A stretch of DNA of 64,000 nt from Rhabdophis nuchalis (Eukaryota > Chordata > Lepidosauria > Squamata > Natricidae): assembly GCA_039707465.1 (NCBI GenBank), contig CM077644.1, forward strand, positions 83,825,375 through 83,889,374, written 5' to 3'. Made by a program: the position numbers and the translations under genes. Below are positions 1-14,435 of the stretch, one piece after another. The first letter of the stretch is position 1. Each line of letters begins with the position of its first letter. The notes under the pieces are model-generated. The model was not told the origin of the DNA and made no database searches. It saw nothing but the letters and a program-made list of their open reading frames with translations.

Positions 1-1639
<1,639 letters not shown>

Positions 1640-1880
1640 CAGAGGTGTTATTCAGCAGGTTCTGACCAGTTCTGAAGAACCGGTAGTGGAAATTTTGAGT
1701 AGCTTGGAGGACTGGTAAATGCCACCTCTGACTGGCCCTGCCTCCTTCTATTCTGTGCATCCCGAGTCGCAGCTGAACAGGAAGAAATGGGGATTTTACA
1801 GTATCCTTCCCCTACCATACTCATTAAGCCACATCCAACAAGCCATGCCCACAGGAAAAATTTTTTGAATCCCAACACTG
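1640..1880 (+). mobile_element. hAT-type miniature element, 'accggt' family
   Basis: The left end reads cagaggtgttattcagcagg and the right end, reverse-complemented, begins cagtgttgggattcaaaaaa, so the termini are imperfect inverted repeats. Flanking 8-bp sequences ataggacc and agaggacc match at 7 of 8 positions, which fits an hAT target-site duplication. The interior carries the phrase gttctgaagaaccggtag shared with the elements at 33477, 49877 and 59072. It has no transposase. Confidence 0.8.
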
Positions 1881-1888
1881 AGAGGACC

Positions 1889-2485
1889 CATTTTTAAACA
1901 TTCAATTTATTTTTAGAGTTTTCATTTTGATCATTTTTAAAATATATTTTATTTACTAAACATTAGCATGATTTTATAGTGAGTACTTCACTTTCATAGA
2001 GGAGAGACTAGAGACTAACATACTAACTTAACTCATAGTTAAAATGTATGCTTTCTTTGGGTTTTACAAAATATTTAATTTTATTGTGTCAATTCACAGT
2101 TCTAATTACACAATGTTTGGGTAAAATTTATGGCTTTACATGAAACTTAGAAGGAGAAAATGGTGGTTTTATGAAACTTACATGCTTACTGTATTTCTAT
2201 AAAATATTTTATGACTTGATAGAAAATCGGGGTAATCTTAATGATTTTCAACAATTTTAAGAGGCATCTGTACCTCAACAACCATATTGGTATTTAGCAT
2301 ATTAGGCAAAGGAAGCATTTGAAAAGTTTGCAAATAACAATTTATTTACATGTAGGAGCTGTAGGAGCTTACATTTATTTCAAGTGATGTTATACTACCC
2401 CCCCCCCCCCCAATATGGCAGATTAACTTGGAATGGGTTCAGTTTTATCCAAAAGAGCACATATTAATAACTTATTTTTTGTATA
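1889..2485. other. Unassigned AT-rich sequence with a poly-C run
   Basis: No gene seen. A run of about 15 C residues lies at 2398-2412. Confidence 0.5.
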
Positions 2486-2492
2486 TATACAT

Positions 2493-2560
<68 letters not shown>
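2486..2560 (+). repeat. (AC)n/(AT)n dinucleotide repeat
   Basis: The sequence moves from interrupted ACACAT units to pure (AC)n and then (AT)n. It directly abuts the first unit of the tandem array at 2561. Confidence 0.95.
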
Positions 2561-3652
<1,092 letters not shown>

Positions 3653-3685
3653 GGCTCCCCGCTATGTAACTATAAATTAATTTAC

Positions 3686-3781
<96 letters not shown>
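3686..3781 (+). repeat. (TTA)n microsatellite
   Basis: About 32 uninterrupted TTA units follow the last partial SINE unit. Confidence 0.97.
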
Positions 3782-3897
3782 CTCTCCTATACTTCTCACT
3801 CTTCATCTCATTTACTTGGTGTAATTCAGCTTCTGAGCGAGTTCCATTTTATGTTGATGGTATTTATAATTCCTTTTCAATATACATATTTAATTTT

Positions 3898-5886
3898 TTT
3901 TTTATATTGAAAAAGTTTTATTGAGTTTACATTTTTTGTGGGGTAGGGTAAGGGTTACATAGAAATTTTGAGAGTAGTCACGTCAAAGTCGTCGGCTCCT
4001 CCGGTACCTCAAGTTACATTATTAAAAAGAAAGAAAAAAAACATTTCACATAACACTACAAGCTGGGAGCAAGTACATATTCCTAAATTTTTCAATTATA
4101 TACTGTCAGTCAATTACAAAAATCCAGATTACAAATATCATACAATATTACTCAAAAAAAAAAAAAACAAGGGCAAAGTTATTTTTTAGATCTGAGTCTC
4201 TTGGCAATTGTATCTTCCCCCTTCTCCCCCGGGCCCCCAGCAGACGGGGCCATGGCTCCCCCTGCCCCCCCTGGATCTTCTCCCAGGACAGAGGAATGTT
4301 TTTTAAGAAAGGCTTCCACCTCAGCAACTGTTTTAATCTTCACTCTACCTCCTTCGCAGAACACCAGCATCCCTTCGGGTATCACCCACTTGAACCAGAT
4401 CCCATGATCAAACAATGTTTTAGACAAGAAGGAAAATTTCCTTCTAGTTTCTCTAATCTTTCTTGGAATCTGCTTCAAGATGGTAACCTCCTTTTGTTGG
4501 TAAATCATAGGACTCCCTCTTTGCGCCTTCAAGATCTCCTCTCTGGTTGACCTTCTAACAAATTTTACATGTATCTCTCTGGGTACTTCATTCATCCTGG
4601 CATATGCAGAATTTATTCTGTAGACTAGGTCAATGTCCCCTCTGATCTCATCTTTAGGTTTATGTAAATAGTCTGCAATAACTGTACTCATAAGATCAGG
4701 GAGACATTCACCATCCATCTCAGAAACATTCTGAAATCTCAAAAAATATGTCATCCTTTCCATATCTATCCTAGTCACGTGCCCATTTATTTCCACAACC
4801 TCATTAGAAACATTTTTAATCTCTCCCTTAGCCCCCTCCAGCCCCCCTTTCAATTCTTCATTTTTCTGTGTATTCTCAAGCACTTGTTTTCGAGTGTCCA
4901 ATAATTCCTTTTTAAAGTTGACATTTTCTGCCCTCTGGGCCTTAATTTCTAATACCAAATTTTGTATAACAGATTCAAGGGCAGTCATTCTTTGTTCAAG
5001 GCGTGCCAGCGTTTCTTCTTGTGCCATGTTTAGCTGTTAAAATCCGTGCCAATAAAATGGCGTTTTTAGGGTGGGGCTGGTAGGCAGATCAGGAGTCCAA
5101 AGTTCTTAAAGTTGTATAGCTGCAAAATTCAGAAACCAGTAGAGAAACACTTTTCCAACTCCATAGGTATAATAACGAAGGCAATCCAGAAAGGAAAACA
5201 CAAATCCAAAAAAAGAAAATTCTTCATCAATAATTAGAGGAAGTCCAAATCACAAAGAGACACTGGTAATTTTCCATAGGTCATAGTCAGTCGGGGACAA
5301 AGAGAAGCCATTTTCCGCCCAAACTCAGAGCCCAAGGGAGAAAGCGGTTAAAAAGCAAAAAAGAAACTGTTTCAGCCAGACCTAGAGACATAATTGCAAC
5401 AAGCCGCAAAGTAGTTTCCCTTGTTAAAGACCATCCAGATTAAAAGTTTCCGATTCCTCTCAACGAGGCATTTCCGAGTGCCGCTTTTAGTCCAAGGGGG
5501 GGGTTTTGGAAACAAACACCCCCCTCCAGTCCCTTTCAGCCCGGCTGACAGTACAGGAAAAAAAGTTTTAAACGCTCACTCTCCGCTCGCAGCTGAGGTC
5601 CCGAAAAGCCTCCCGACTCTTCCGATCGTCTCTCTTCATGGAATTAAATGGTGCCGCCAACCTTTGGCGAAGGGAAGACCCCCCGCAGCATGTCCTCTTC
5701 CGCCTAAGCCGAGGAGCAGGGTCGCTCGCCCCACTGCCGTGGGGGGGGCTTCCCTGTCAAGCCGGCTTTACGGGAGAAGCCCCAAACAAGGGGCTTCTCG
5801 CCCCCGTGGGGGGGGGCAGGAAAAGGAACAAAGCGGCGAGCGAACCCTAAGTTCGCCCGTCGCCGCCGGAGCCGGAACCGGAAGCC
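3898..5886 (-). mobile_element. ORF1-only L1 element (HAL1-like), copy 1
   Basis: On the minus strand it starts ggcttccggttccggctcc, has a CpG-rich 5' region of about 860 bp, one ORF1, a 3' UTR of about 280 bp, an AATAAA signal and an A-rich end. No endonuclease or reverse-transcriptase ORF lies between ORF1 and the 3' UTR. A 13-bp direct repeat, catatttaatttt, flanks it at 3885-3897 and 5887-5899, which fits target-primed insertion of a full-length unit. The copy at 37330-39306 has the same architecture end to end, so the lack of ORF2 is a property of the family and not a private deletion. Mammalian HAL1 elements have this design. Mobilisation would need L1 ORF2 in trans (inference). Confidence 0.85.
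4179..5027 (-). CDS. L1-type ORF1 protein (RNA-binding chaperone)
   Basis: This is an intact 282-codon frame that starts at an ATG (MAQEETLARL). Residues 8-85 are heptad-rich and predicted coiled coil (LEQRMTALESVIQNL and onward), the trimerisation region in L1 ORF1p. Residues about 88-178 fit the RRM domain (RIDMERMTYFLRFQNV, then YRINSAYARMNEVPREIHV and RRSTREEILKAQR). Residues about 180-245 fit the C-terminal domain (ILKQIPRKIRETRRKFSF to AEAFLKKH-like). The tail is Gly/Pro/Ala-rich and ends with basic RLRSKK. ORF1p binds LINE RNA in cytoplasmic particles as a nucleic-acid chaperone. No ORF2 follows. The open frame suggests this copy is younger than, or under weaker decay than, the copy at 38191, which carries a frameshift. 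Confidence 0.9.
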   Translation of the reverse strand: MAQEETLARLEQRMTALESVIQNLVLEIKAQRAENVNFKKELLDTRKQVLENTQKNEELKGGLEGAKGEIKNVSNEVVEINGHVTRIDMERMTYFLRFQNVSEMDGECLPDLMSTVIADYLHKPKDEIRGDIDLVYRINSAYARMNEVPREIHVKFVRRSTREEILKAQRGSPMIYQQKEVTILKQIPRKIRETRRKFSFLSKTLFDHGIWFKWVIPEGMLVFCEGGRVKIKTVAEVEAFLKKHSSVLGEDPGGAGGAMAPSAGGPGEKGEDTIAKRLRSKK

Positions 5887-5899
5887 CATATTTAATTTT

Positions 5900-6404
5900 A
5901 ACCTATATCTTTCTCCTCCTTTTTTAAAAGAGAAAAAATGTATACATATATAGTCATTGTGCTTTTAACCCCCGCCGCCCCCTCCCAGCCTAATTTTGGC
6001 CATGATATAGACCTAGTTACAATTCCCAGATATTCTCAGCATTATATTTATATAATTATGCATCCTTGCACGGCCCACTTTGTGATTCTGTCTTTAAATC
6101 TCAATAGTTTGCCATTGTAAGTATATTTCATGTTCCTTCTCCATTTTTGGTTTAGATTACCCTTAATTTTCTATAAATAGCAATCCTTACTGTTCAATGT
6201 TCATTATGATTCTCTTAATCTACTATATAGAATAACAAATGGTATACATCTCACTTTGTTCATCATCTTAGAAGTTCTATATATGTCCATGTTTCGTATA
6301 TTTTAACCCATGCTTCATTGTTCTTCTATTGTCATATTCAATCAATTAGAACTGTCATGTATAAAAGTGAGTCACAAACCTCTGCTTTACAATCTCCCCA
6401 TATC
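5900..6404. other. AT-rich sequence, partly duplicated across the LINE insertion
   Basis: No gene is seen. The stretch about 6265-6400 (tccatgttt...tattttaaccc...catattcaatcaattag) recurs in diverged form at about 6880-7010, on the other side of the LINE fragment. It may be tandem sequence from an older, unidentified repeat. Confidence 0.45.
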
Positions 6405-6866
6405 TAGTTACCTCCGTGACCGCCTGCTGCCCCATACATCAGATTCGCTCCCACAGAGAAGGTCTTCTCCGGGTGTCGTCGGCGGGGCAATGCCATTTGG
6501 TGAAGCCCAGGGGAAAGGCCTTCTCTGTGGGGGGCCCAGCCCTCTGGAACGACCTACCTCCCGAACTCCGCATAATCTCTGACCTCCGCCTGTTCCACCA
6601 GTGCCTTAAAACACACTTTTTTTTATCTAGCTGGCCTGGCATGACCTACACGGTTCCGAACCTGACTGTTAGTGGATCAATGTTTTAATTGGGGGTTTTA
6701 ATGTGGTTTTAGCGCAGGTTGGTGGTTTAATATAGTTTTAATGGGTATTTATATTTTGTATATTTGTATTTCTATGTTTTTTAATTTTCCTGTGTGCCGC
6801 CCCGGGTCCCTTTGTGGGAGATGGGTGCGGGATACAAATTTGTAAAATAAAAATAAATAATAATAT
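6405..6866 (+). mobile_element. CR1-group LINE, 5'-truncated 3' fragment
   Basis: The sequence aligns by eye to the last codons of the reverse-transcriptase ORF at 58540-58780. The shared phrases are CTAGYTACCTSCG, ttcgctcccacagagaagg and ccctctggaacgacct. It continues into the family 3' UTR (gccgccccgggtccct) and ends in an A/T-rich tail (aaaataaaaataaataataat). The coding part is broken by frameshifts. Confidence 0.85.
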
Positions 6867-8091
6867 CAGTTTCATATTTGTCCATATTCCACATATTTTA
6901 ACCTTTATTTATCTTTCCATTATCATATTCAATCAGTTAGCAACCTAATTTTATTATCATATTTAGGAGTAAACCCCTTATCTCAGCTTTACATTTTCCC
7001 ATATAACAATTTCTAGTTGTCTGATTTTTTACTAGTAAGTCTTTTGTCTCACTTCTCTATTCCTGTCTTCTCCCTTTTCTTTTTTTAAAGTTTTTTTTTA
7101 TTTTTGCACATACAAAATCAAACAAAACATATCCTCATCAGTTATGTATAACATGTTGTTTGGTTACAAGATTCCCTTTTCTTTGTTTTGACATGTCACC
7201 CTGTTCAGCTCGGGGGTCGCATAAATAGTTAGGATGCCAGAGTCTCATTCATTATCGGAATTAACCAGACAAATCATTCCACCAACTAAGAACGACCATG
7301 CACCCCCCCACCCCACCCCAGAATTGAGAAACAGCTATTGATTTGTCAATCCTTTCCAGTCCTGGTGAGGTTTCCATGTTGGCTTAATTCTTAAAGTTTC
7401 ATTTGAGATCTGATTTCAACTTCTGGATCCCAGAAGTTGTTATTTGTAAGATGGTGTAAATTATGAGTCTGCTATTCAACAAAGAAAGGACAAATGTGCT
7501 AAAGGCATGATGATGTTATCCCAGAATGTATCACTGAAATAGTCAACAGGTGAAGGCAGCATTGCATAACTCTTACGGATTGTGTGTGGTTACTCTTGAT
7601 ACTTTTGACTCTTTCAGACTAAATTAATCAAAAGTTGTCCACCATGTAGTAAAGTAGTAATCCTTCATTCCTTTTTGTGTGTTATTCTAATAATGGTTTT
7701 TTTATGTAGGAATCTTGTCATATTCTAGCGTGATTAATTATATTAATTTATTTTGAATACAACTTAACAAATACTATTTTTCTCTTTAAAGAAAAGGGAG
7801 CATGTGTGCAATTGTGCATTTCCTGAATTAGCATAACTAATACCTAAACAAATGTTTGTTAGTAGAAGTTATTCATTAGGCTAGGGTAAGCAATCCTTTG
7901 GGAATGTGGACACATTTTGAATTGTGACAAGGTGACTGGGGGGAAAAACATCTTGCCAGATCACAAATGTTTGCCATGTGCCATGCCATGTACATGGCCA
8001 ATCTCAAAAGAATCCAATTGCAGACAGTAACTCTGTGAGTTTTGTATTAGCTACTTCATCTTGTTTTCACCAATGATTTAACGAATGACTG

Positions 8092-8094
<3 letters not shown>
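6867..8094. other. Unassigned AT-rich sequence
   Basis: The first part repeats sequence found before the LINE fragment. A T-rich stretch near 7080-7130 could be the tail of an old minus-strand retroelement. Otherwise nothing recognisable. Confidence 0.4.

Positions 8095-8137
<43 letters not shown>
8095..8137 (+). repeat. (AC)n microsatellite
   Basis: About 20 AC units, slightly interrupted at both ends. Confidence 0.95.
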
Positions 8138-8273
8138 ACATTATATGAATTTCTTAGTCATGTGTGAAGTCTTGCAAATAATTTTGTGGACTCTGAGAGG
8201 GTCTTGAGGAAACTGTAATGACACAATGGAAAGATATTGCGATGGAGATGGCGCAAAGAGATATTGCCTAGGG

Positions 8274-10708
8274 CCGTGATGGTGAACCTATAGCACGTAT
8301 GCCAGAAGTGGCACACGGAGCCATTTCTCCAAGCACGTGGAGCCATCAACAATTGTTCTTCTGAGTTCGGGCACAGCAGCCAGCTGGTCTTCACATGCAT
8401 TGGCGTGCCAGAAAGCAGAAGAGGAGCCATTCTGTGCGCATGCGCACACCAGGAAAATGATCTTTTTGTTTCCAGGGCTGCACATGCGTATTGGCCATTT
8501 GGTGATCTGGTTCCTGTCGTGCATGTACACAAAAACATAAACAGGAAGATCAATGGCTGCACGTGCCAAGAGACGTGGAGGGAGGGATCCCAGCCCTCGC
8601 TTCTTAGCAGAGCAGAGCTGTGGTTGGGGCTTCCCACCCTCTCTACCTGAGCAGGCTTCTTGCATGGCCCCAGCCCTCCAGGCCGTAGTTCATCTGCAGT
8701 CTGGAGTGCCTGGCCAGATTGGTCGGTCCAGAAAAGCAGCGGCAGCAGCAGCCACAAGTGGAAGGTCACAGTAGCCGGCTGGTCTCTGCAACCCGTCCCA
8801 CACCAGCCAGAAGTGGCACTGTGACAGCTGCCAGGGATGAGGGGGCAGAAGCAGCAAGGACAGGCAAGGGCTTCCCTCCCTCTGCAGCAGAGCAGGGTAC
8901 TTGCACAGCTCCAGCCCACAGCACTGACATGCATGGACAGTCTGGAGTGCCGGGACAGGAGCCCCAGAAAAGCAATGGCAGCCACAAGTGGAAGGGCAAG
9001 AGTGGCCAGCCAGCACCTGCAGCCACTTCCACACCAGCCAGAAGCAGCACTGTGACAGTTGCTGGGGGTGAGGGAGTGGTGGTGGCAGGGACGGGCAAGG
9101 GCTTCTCTCCCTCCCCATCCAAGTGGGCGGTGTCTATATGCGGGTAGTTCGCCTCCCTGCCAGCAACTTCTCCAGCATTCCGACTGGAAGCAGCAGTGCA
9201 AAAGTCACTGTTACCAGGAGTGAAGGGGTGGCAGTGGCGAGAACGACCACCACCCCTTCATCCCTTCTCCAGCAGCAGCTATTGCCCTGCTGCTTCCAGC
9301 CAGGATGCTGGCGGAGGAGCTGCTGGCAGGGAGGTGAGCTACCTGCATCAAGATGCTGCCGAGGGCCTGGCAGAATATATCCTGGCGGGAAGCAGCAGCG
9401 CTCCGGACTGTGGATGCTCATCAGAGCCATGGGCTGGAGCTGTGCAAGAAGCCTGCTTGGGCAGGGAGAGGGAGGGAAGCTCGGGCCCATCCATCCTTGC
9501 CATCACCAATCTTCGCCCCCAGTACCGGAGTGCCGCTGAGGCCCTGGCAGAATATATCCAGGCTGGAAGCAGCAACACTACAGTTGCCACTACTCTCGTT
9601 CTGTTTGATAACCACCTTGCTTGCCGCAGTGCGAGGCGAGCGCTGCTGGGGAGAAATCAGTGGGAGGGGGAGAAGAAAACAAACTTCTGCTAGGGATGCC
9701 TTATTCCTCTCCCCCTGATTTCTCCCCAGCAGTGTTCCTCTCACGCAGCAACAAGTTGTGTGTGTGTGTAAGGGGGGCTGCCTATGGCTGGTATTCGCTT
9801 CCCTTATTGTTCACTGCTGCTGCCCCTGCAGGACGGAGCATTACTGCCTCTTCCCTGCTGGCTGCAGCCTAGGTCCCACTTCCCTGCTTAGCTGGCCAGC
9901 TAAGCAGCGAGGGAGCGAGCCGCGATGAGCAGTAAGGGAAATGAGCGCGGCCAGTATCCTTGCTTCCTCTCTCCGAGAGCCACAGCAGTGGGAAACCAAG
10001 GCAGCCCCCCTTATACACACTCACACACACAAAACTTGTTGCTGCCGGAGGTGAGCACTGCTGGAGAGAAATCAGGGGGAGAGGGAGAAGGCATCGCTAG
10101 TAGAAGTTTGTTTTCTTCTCCCTCTCCTGCTGATTTCTCCCCAGCAGCGCTCGCCTCGTGCCACAGTAAGCAAGGTGGCTCTCAAAGAGAATGAAATAGG
10201 TGCAGCACTATTCTAACATCCGAGGAAGGAAGAGGAGCCAGGCCCTCGGCTTTTGGAATGAAGCCTGCTTCATTCTCATTTGGAGCTGCCTTGCAAAATG
10301 GGGAATTTTCTGGCATTTTGCAACCGGAGGTAGCCCAATGCCCTGGGGCTCACCATCGCCTGAAGCAAAAGCAGCCTCCCCAAGCCTCCTGTAGGCCCTC
10401 CAGAAGTCAGAAATGGCTTCAGGAAAGCCTCCGAAGGCTGGAAAGGGCAAAAAAATGGCCAACTGAAAGTTCGGAAATGATCCATTTCTGACTTCCAGAG
10501 GGCCTCTAGAAAGGCAGGGGAGGCCATTTTTTCCCTCTCCAAGCTTTAGAAAAGTCTCTGGAGGCTGGGTAGGGGGCACATGCGCATGCACGGGGGTCAC
10601 GTGTGCATGCACAGTTGGGTGGGGAATTGAGTGGGCACGCAAGGAGGTGCAGTAGCATGCATGTGCGCAATTCTGGCACGCCATTAAAAAAAAGGTTTGC
10701 CATTACTG
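8274..10708 (+). mobile_element. Large non-autonomous hAT-type element, 'gatggcgaacc' family
   Basis: The left end is ccgtgatggtgaacctatag. The right end, reverse-complemented, is cagtaatggcaaacctttt. The flanks are gcctaggg (8266-8273) and gcgtaggg (10709-10716), an 8-bp target-site duplication with one mismatch. The same termini bound the elements at 23301-23673 and 40492-41069. The interior is GC-rich and contains direct repeats with a spacing of about 240 bp (cagtctggagtgcc near 8697 and 8938), inverted copies of the same module near 9410-9460, and a large palindrome. Several long overlapping frames cross it on both strands, including a 347-codon minus frame at 8158-9201. They show no domain I recognise, and I treat them as GC-rich filler. 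No transposase is seen. Confidence 0.85.
9594..10197. repeat. ~600-bp imperfect palindrome
   Basis: The centre is a perfect 24-bp palindrome at 9884-9907 (ctgcttagctgg / ccagctaagcag), with its axis between 9895 and 9896. Outward, matching arm segments include gcgaggcgagcgctgctggg near 9635 against cccagcagcgctcgcctcg near 10140, and ccaccttgcttgcc near 9611 against gtaagcaaggtgg near 10167. Both arms are symmetric about the same axis. It lies wholly within the hAT-type element. Confidence 0.9.
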
Positions 10709-10794
10709 GCGTAGGGAATGTTCAAATAAGAGACAGTGTAACCTGCAGCTGAATAGTGGATGGGGAAATAGTCTTTGAAGCAACCCTGTTTAAG

Positions 10795-11105
10795 GCCAGA
10801 GTGGAACAATTCGCCTCAGCCAACTTGCCATGGCCACCTTGCTGTGGGACAATTCACCACCACTGACTCGCCTACAGACAACATGCCCCAAGACAATTAA
10901 ATAATTCAATTAATTATTTAAAATAATTTTCAAAATATTTAAATTTTTGTCATTCATATTTCATTTTGTCCCTTCTTTCACATCCTTTAATGATTCTATT
11001 CCACCATTTTTTCAATATTGTCCGGTGATGAATTGTCCCATGGTGAGTTGGCCATAGTGATTTGGCCATGGCAAGTTGAGTTGTCATGCTGCGGTGGGTT
11101 GTCTT
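10795..11105. mobile_element. Foldback / miniature inverted-repeat element
   Basis: The arms near 10808-10870 (caacttgccatggcc, gggacaattcacc) are the inverse of those near 11025-11090 (gatgaattgtccc, ggccatggcaagttg). They surround about 150 bp of very AT-rich sequence. The superfamily and target duplication could not be fixed by eye. Confidence 0.6.
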
Positions 11106-11348
11106 AGACCCTCTAAGAGTATAAAGGTGATGGCAGGAGAATTGTACTTTCAGACTTTCAAAATTCTTTTAATATAGCATTAGCATAATAAATTAGAATT
11201 AGTTTACTGATTGAGCTTCTTATAAGATTGATAGAATTTCAAGGGGTCTCTGCCCCTTACTTTAATAAATGATGCAGTAAAATATGATATAGTAGACTGT
11301 AAGATAGTGTGTGTATAAGGGGTTATATTATAATATATTAAAACTTGC

Positions 11349-11849
11349 AATATTGGCTTTCCGGGTGCGCTTCAAGATATTAGTGACCACCTTTAAAACG
11401 CTCCATGGCAAGGGACCTGGTTATCTTCAAGACCTCCTCCTGCTGCAAAATACCTCCCACCGACCAGTTCGCTCTCACAGAGAGGGTCTCCTCAGGGTGC
11501 CGTCGGCCAGACAATGTCGGCTGGCAACCCCCAGGGGGAGAGCCTTCTCTGTGGCAGCCCCTGCCCTCTGGAATGACCTACCCCCTGAATTACGTACTAT
11601 CCCAGACCTACATCTCTTCCGTCGGGCCCTGAAGACACACCTATTTCATGCAGCTGCCCTGTCATAGCCTTGTTTTAACTGGGCTTTTAGTATTGGTTCT
11701 AAATTACAGGCCGAATTATTTAATATATTTTACTATGTATTCTTAATTCTGGTTTTCTGTTTTTACTGTGGCTGTTCACCGCCCTGAGTCCCGAGAGGGA
11801 GAAGGGCGGTATATAAATTAAATCAAATAAATAAATAAATGAATAAATA
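11349..11849 (+). mobile_element. CR1-group LINE, 5'-truncated 3' fragment
   Basis: It starts at the equivalent of the RT C-terminus (ttccgggtgcgcttcaag) and keeps LRVPSARQ, SVAAPALWNDLPPELRT and the family 3' UTR (caccgccctgagtcccgaga). It ends in (AAAT)n. The residual frame 11311-11667 is a fragment and not a gene. Confidence 0.87.
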
Positions 11850-14435
11850 TTCTTGTATGTGGATATGCCTTTCTCCTATCCATCAGTTACTTACACCCTA
11901 ATACAAAGTACATGGCAGTAAATTTAATATAGCAGTATTGGCTAATATTTTTTGATGGATGTATCTTTAATATTCGTACTTCAGAAATGCTGTTTCTTTT
12001 TCCTTTTCAGAGAAAGAAAAAGCGAGTGTCCTGCATTAAAAAATTCCTTTTTTTCCCCCTTAGAAAATACAATTTTCGAAGTATTAGATCTGGTGATCTC
12101 TAAAATGTATTACTTCCTCCAAAGGCAACACTGTTCAAAACAAGCAAGTGTGATATGAAAACAGTCTAAAATCTATCCATCGTGTCATAGACTGCTCAAT
12201 GTTTTCATAACAGTTCCCAGGAACTGACAAAACACAGTAGAGTTGTTAGCAAAGTTAAATAGATGTTAGGTTGCACCCTGGGGAACAGAAAAATTGAGCA
12301 TCCTAATTCCCCATACCAATTATCTATGGAGAACTAAAAGTAACATTTCTGACACGTATTTCTCACATTCACAGAAAAACTTACATACAACAAAGATGCC
12401 AACTATAAAAAAACCTTTAAAAAATGGCAAGTGCCTACATTTTTAATGAAATACCAACTCTAAACTTGATTTAGGTTTCTTAAACAATTTTTTGTTACCA
12501 AAATCATTTCCATAGAAAAGCAAAAAAGGTATTGAATGTGAAGGAATCATTCCTGTTATGCAGGTTGCCATATAATCAGCTGGAGCCATTCAGGCTGCTG
12601 AAGACAGGTAAAATGTCACGTACTAAATGGCTAATGGGCAACTGTAGCATAACAAAGGACATTCCTCATCAGATAATTAACTCTGATTACGTACTGACCA
12701 TGCAGATAGCACAGGGAAAGGAAAAACGCTGATAGGCAGAGAAGGGATCGAGCACAAACAGAGCAGGAGTTGGATTCAGCCAATAAGAAAATGTGTGTTG
12801 TTCCTTGGATGCATAATAAAAGAGAGCTTTGGATTTGTATCTGGGCTCTCACCCCACGAAATTTGAATCTGATGTCTTCCTTTGTGAGAGGCCACATGAA
12901 TGGCACATTAATAGTTCATATAACCCTTTATTTTCCACACTTTCTGGTGAAAATAACATAGGCTGGCACACTTCACCAATTTTTGAATTTACAATTCTCA
13001 ACAATCTGTCCATTATTAATCTTTTATGTCCATTTAATGAACATGTGGGAATAATGAATAATAAAATGTGAACAACTTCTTTAGCTGAGGAACTAGTCTA
13101 GTTATTCAGCTGCAATGATGCCTTGAATATCTGAGCACTCCTAGTATTGTGAAACTTCATCCATACCATTACCATTCAACCCTGCTTGGTCATCCCTACG
13201 TCTACTACGGATACTCAATTTGGAGAGATGTTGGAATCTCATTCAATTTGATATTCTTGTTCTTGTTGGTGTAGGAGCTCTCAGTCAGCTTAGCTTGCCT
13301 AGCTCCCTTGTTGCTGTTGCTCATGATGCTCACAGGTAACACTTTACAATTAATATAAGAATCGATGATGTTTATTCTTCTGCCTTATTAACTCCATTAT
13401 CAGATCATGAGGGCTGTTATGTTCCATTTAATAAAGTTCTACTTCCTCAGAGCCACCTGCAACAAGATCAGAGTGCCATTTTCAAACACAAATATGGGGA
13501 AAATGCCAGCAATTGTGCTTATATTTTTGGCTTTGCTTTTATTAAAAATAGGAATACATTTGCCAGCACCTTAACTTTTTATGAAAAAATGATACCAGCC
13601 AAATCAATAGAGGCTTTCGTTTATCATCTTTTAAACTCTGATCTTCGAAATTACCTGTATCTTTTTTGTTTGCTATTTTTGGGACAGAAGGAAAAGTGCA
13701 GAGGTAGTGGCTTTCTGTGGAGAATAGCTGTGCTGTTTCATTACTTAGTATTTATGTAGAAGAATTAAATCTTTTTCTGAGTGGTGTAGAGCTGAGTTTC
13801 AGAAATTGAGGCAGAAATATAATCTTCTAGACTTTTCCATAAAATAAATTAATTGTCAATTCAGATCAGAAATGTAATGTGGTTAAAAAAGACTCTGTTA
13901 CAACTACTCAGTGAGACATTGTTAGGTGGAAAAAAGTAATAAAATTAAGGAACATGTTGCATGTATAATCTCTGAAGATGCTAAAAGCTTCACCACTACT
14001 GATCTAGTCACAAAAAACATTCTGATTTGAGTACAGAATTGTTTATGATTAAAGTTCAATATTTTCTACTTTCCTTCCAACATGGATTTATTATAAATTA
14101 CAAATAGTTGTTATTGTACCAAAACTGCCAATGAAATTCTCTGTAGTTTCTTAGATGTCCAGAGAAACAAATTGTGATTAGAACTTAATTGAGACCCTGT
14201 ATTTTAATCAGCAGTTTTAGACTCGTCTTTTTATCTTGGGGTATGAATCGCTATTCTGATTTATCTCACTTCATCTTGGAATCTAGGTTTTTGCCCAATG
14301 ATACATCTCTGCATTGAAAAATATACATCTTGGTATGTGAACAAGACTGATTCTGTGGGGTTGAATTCTCTTAGTTAATATAGCGGAATTTAATGCTCAC
14401 AGTAAAGAGAAAGAGAAAGACAGAGAGAGAGAGAG
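11850..14435. other. Unassigned sequence, no repeat recognised
   Basis: This is about 2.6 kb without recognisable transposon or coding similarity. Short frames only. A short GA-rich tract lies at about 14405-14436. Confidence 0.5.

Noticed and set aside
8158..9201. 347-codon minus-strand frame
   Set aside because: It crosses the left end of the hAT-type element into flanking sequence, overlaps equally long frames on the other strand, is Cys/Trp/Leu-rich from GC-rich repeats, and matches no family I know.
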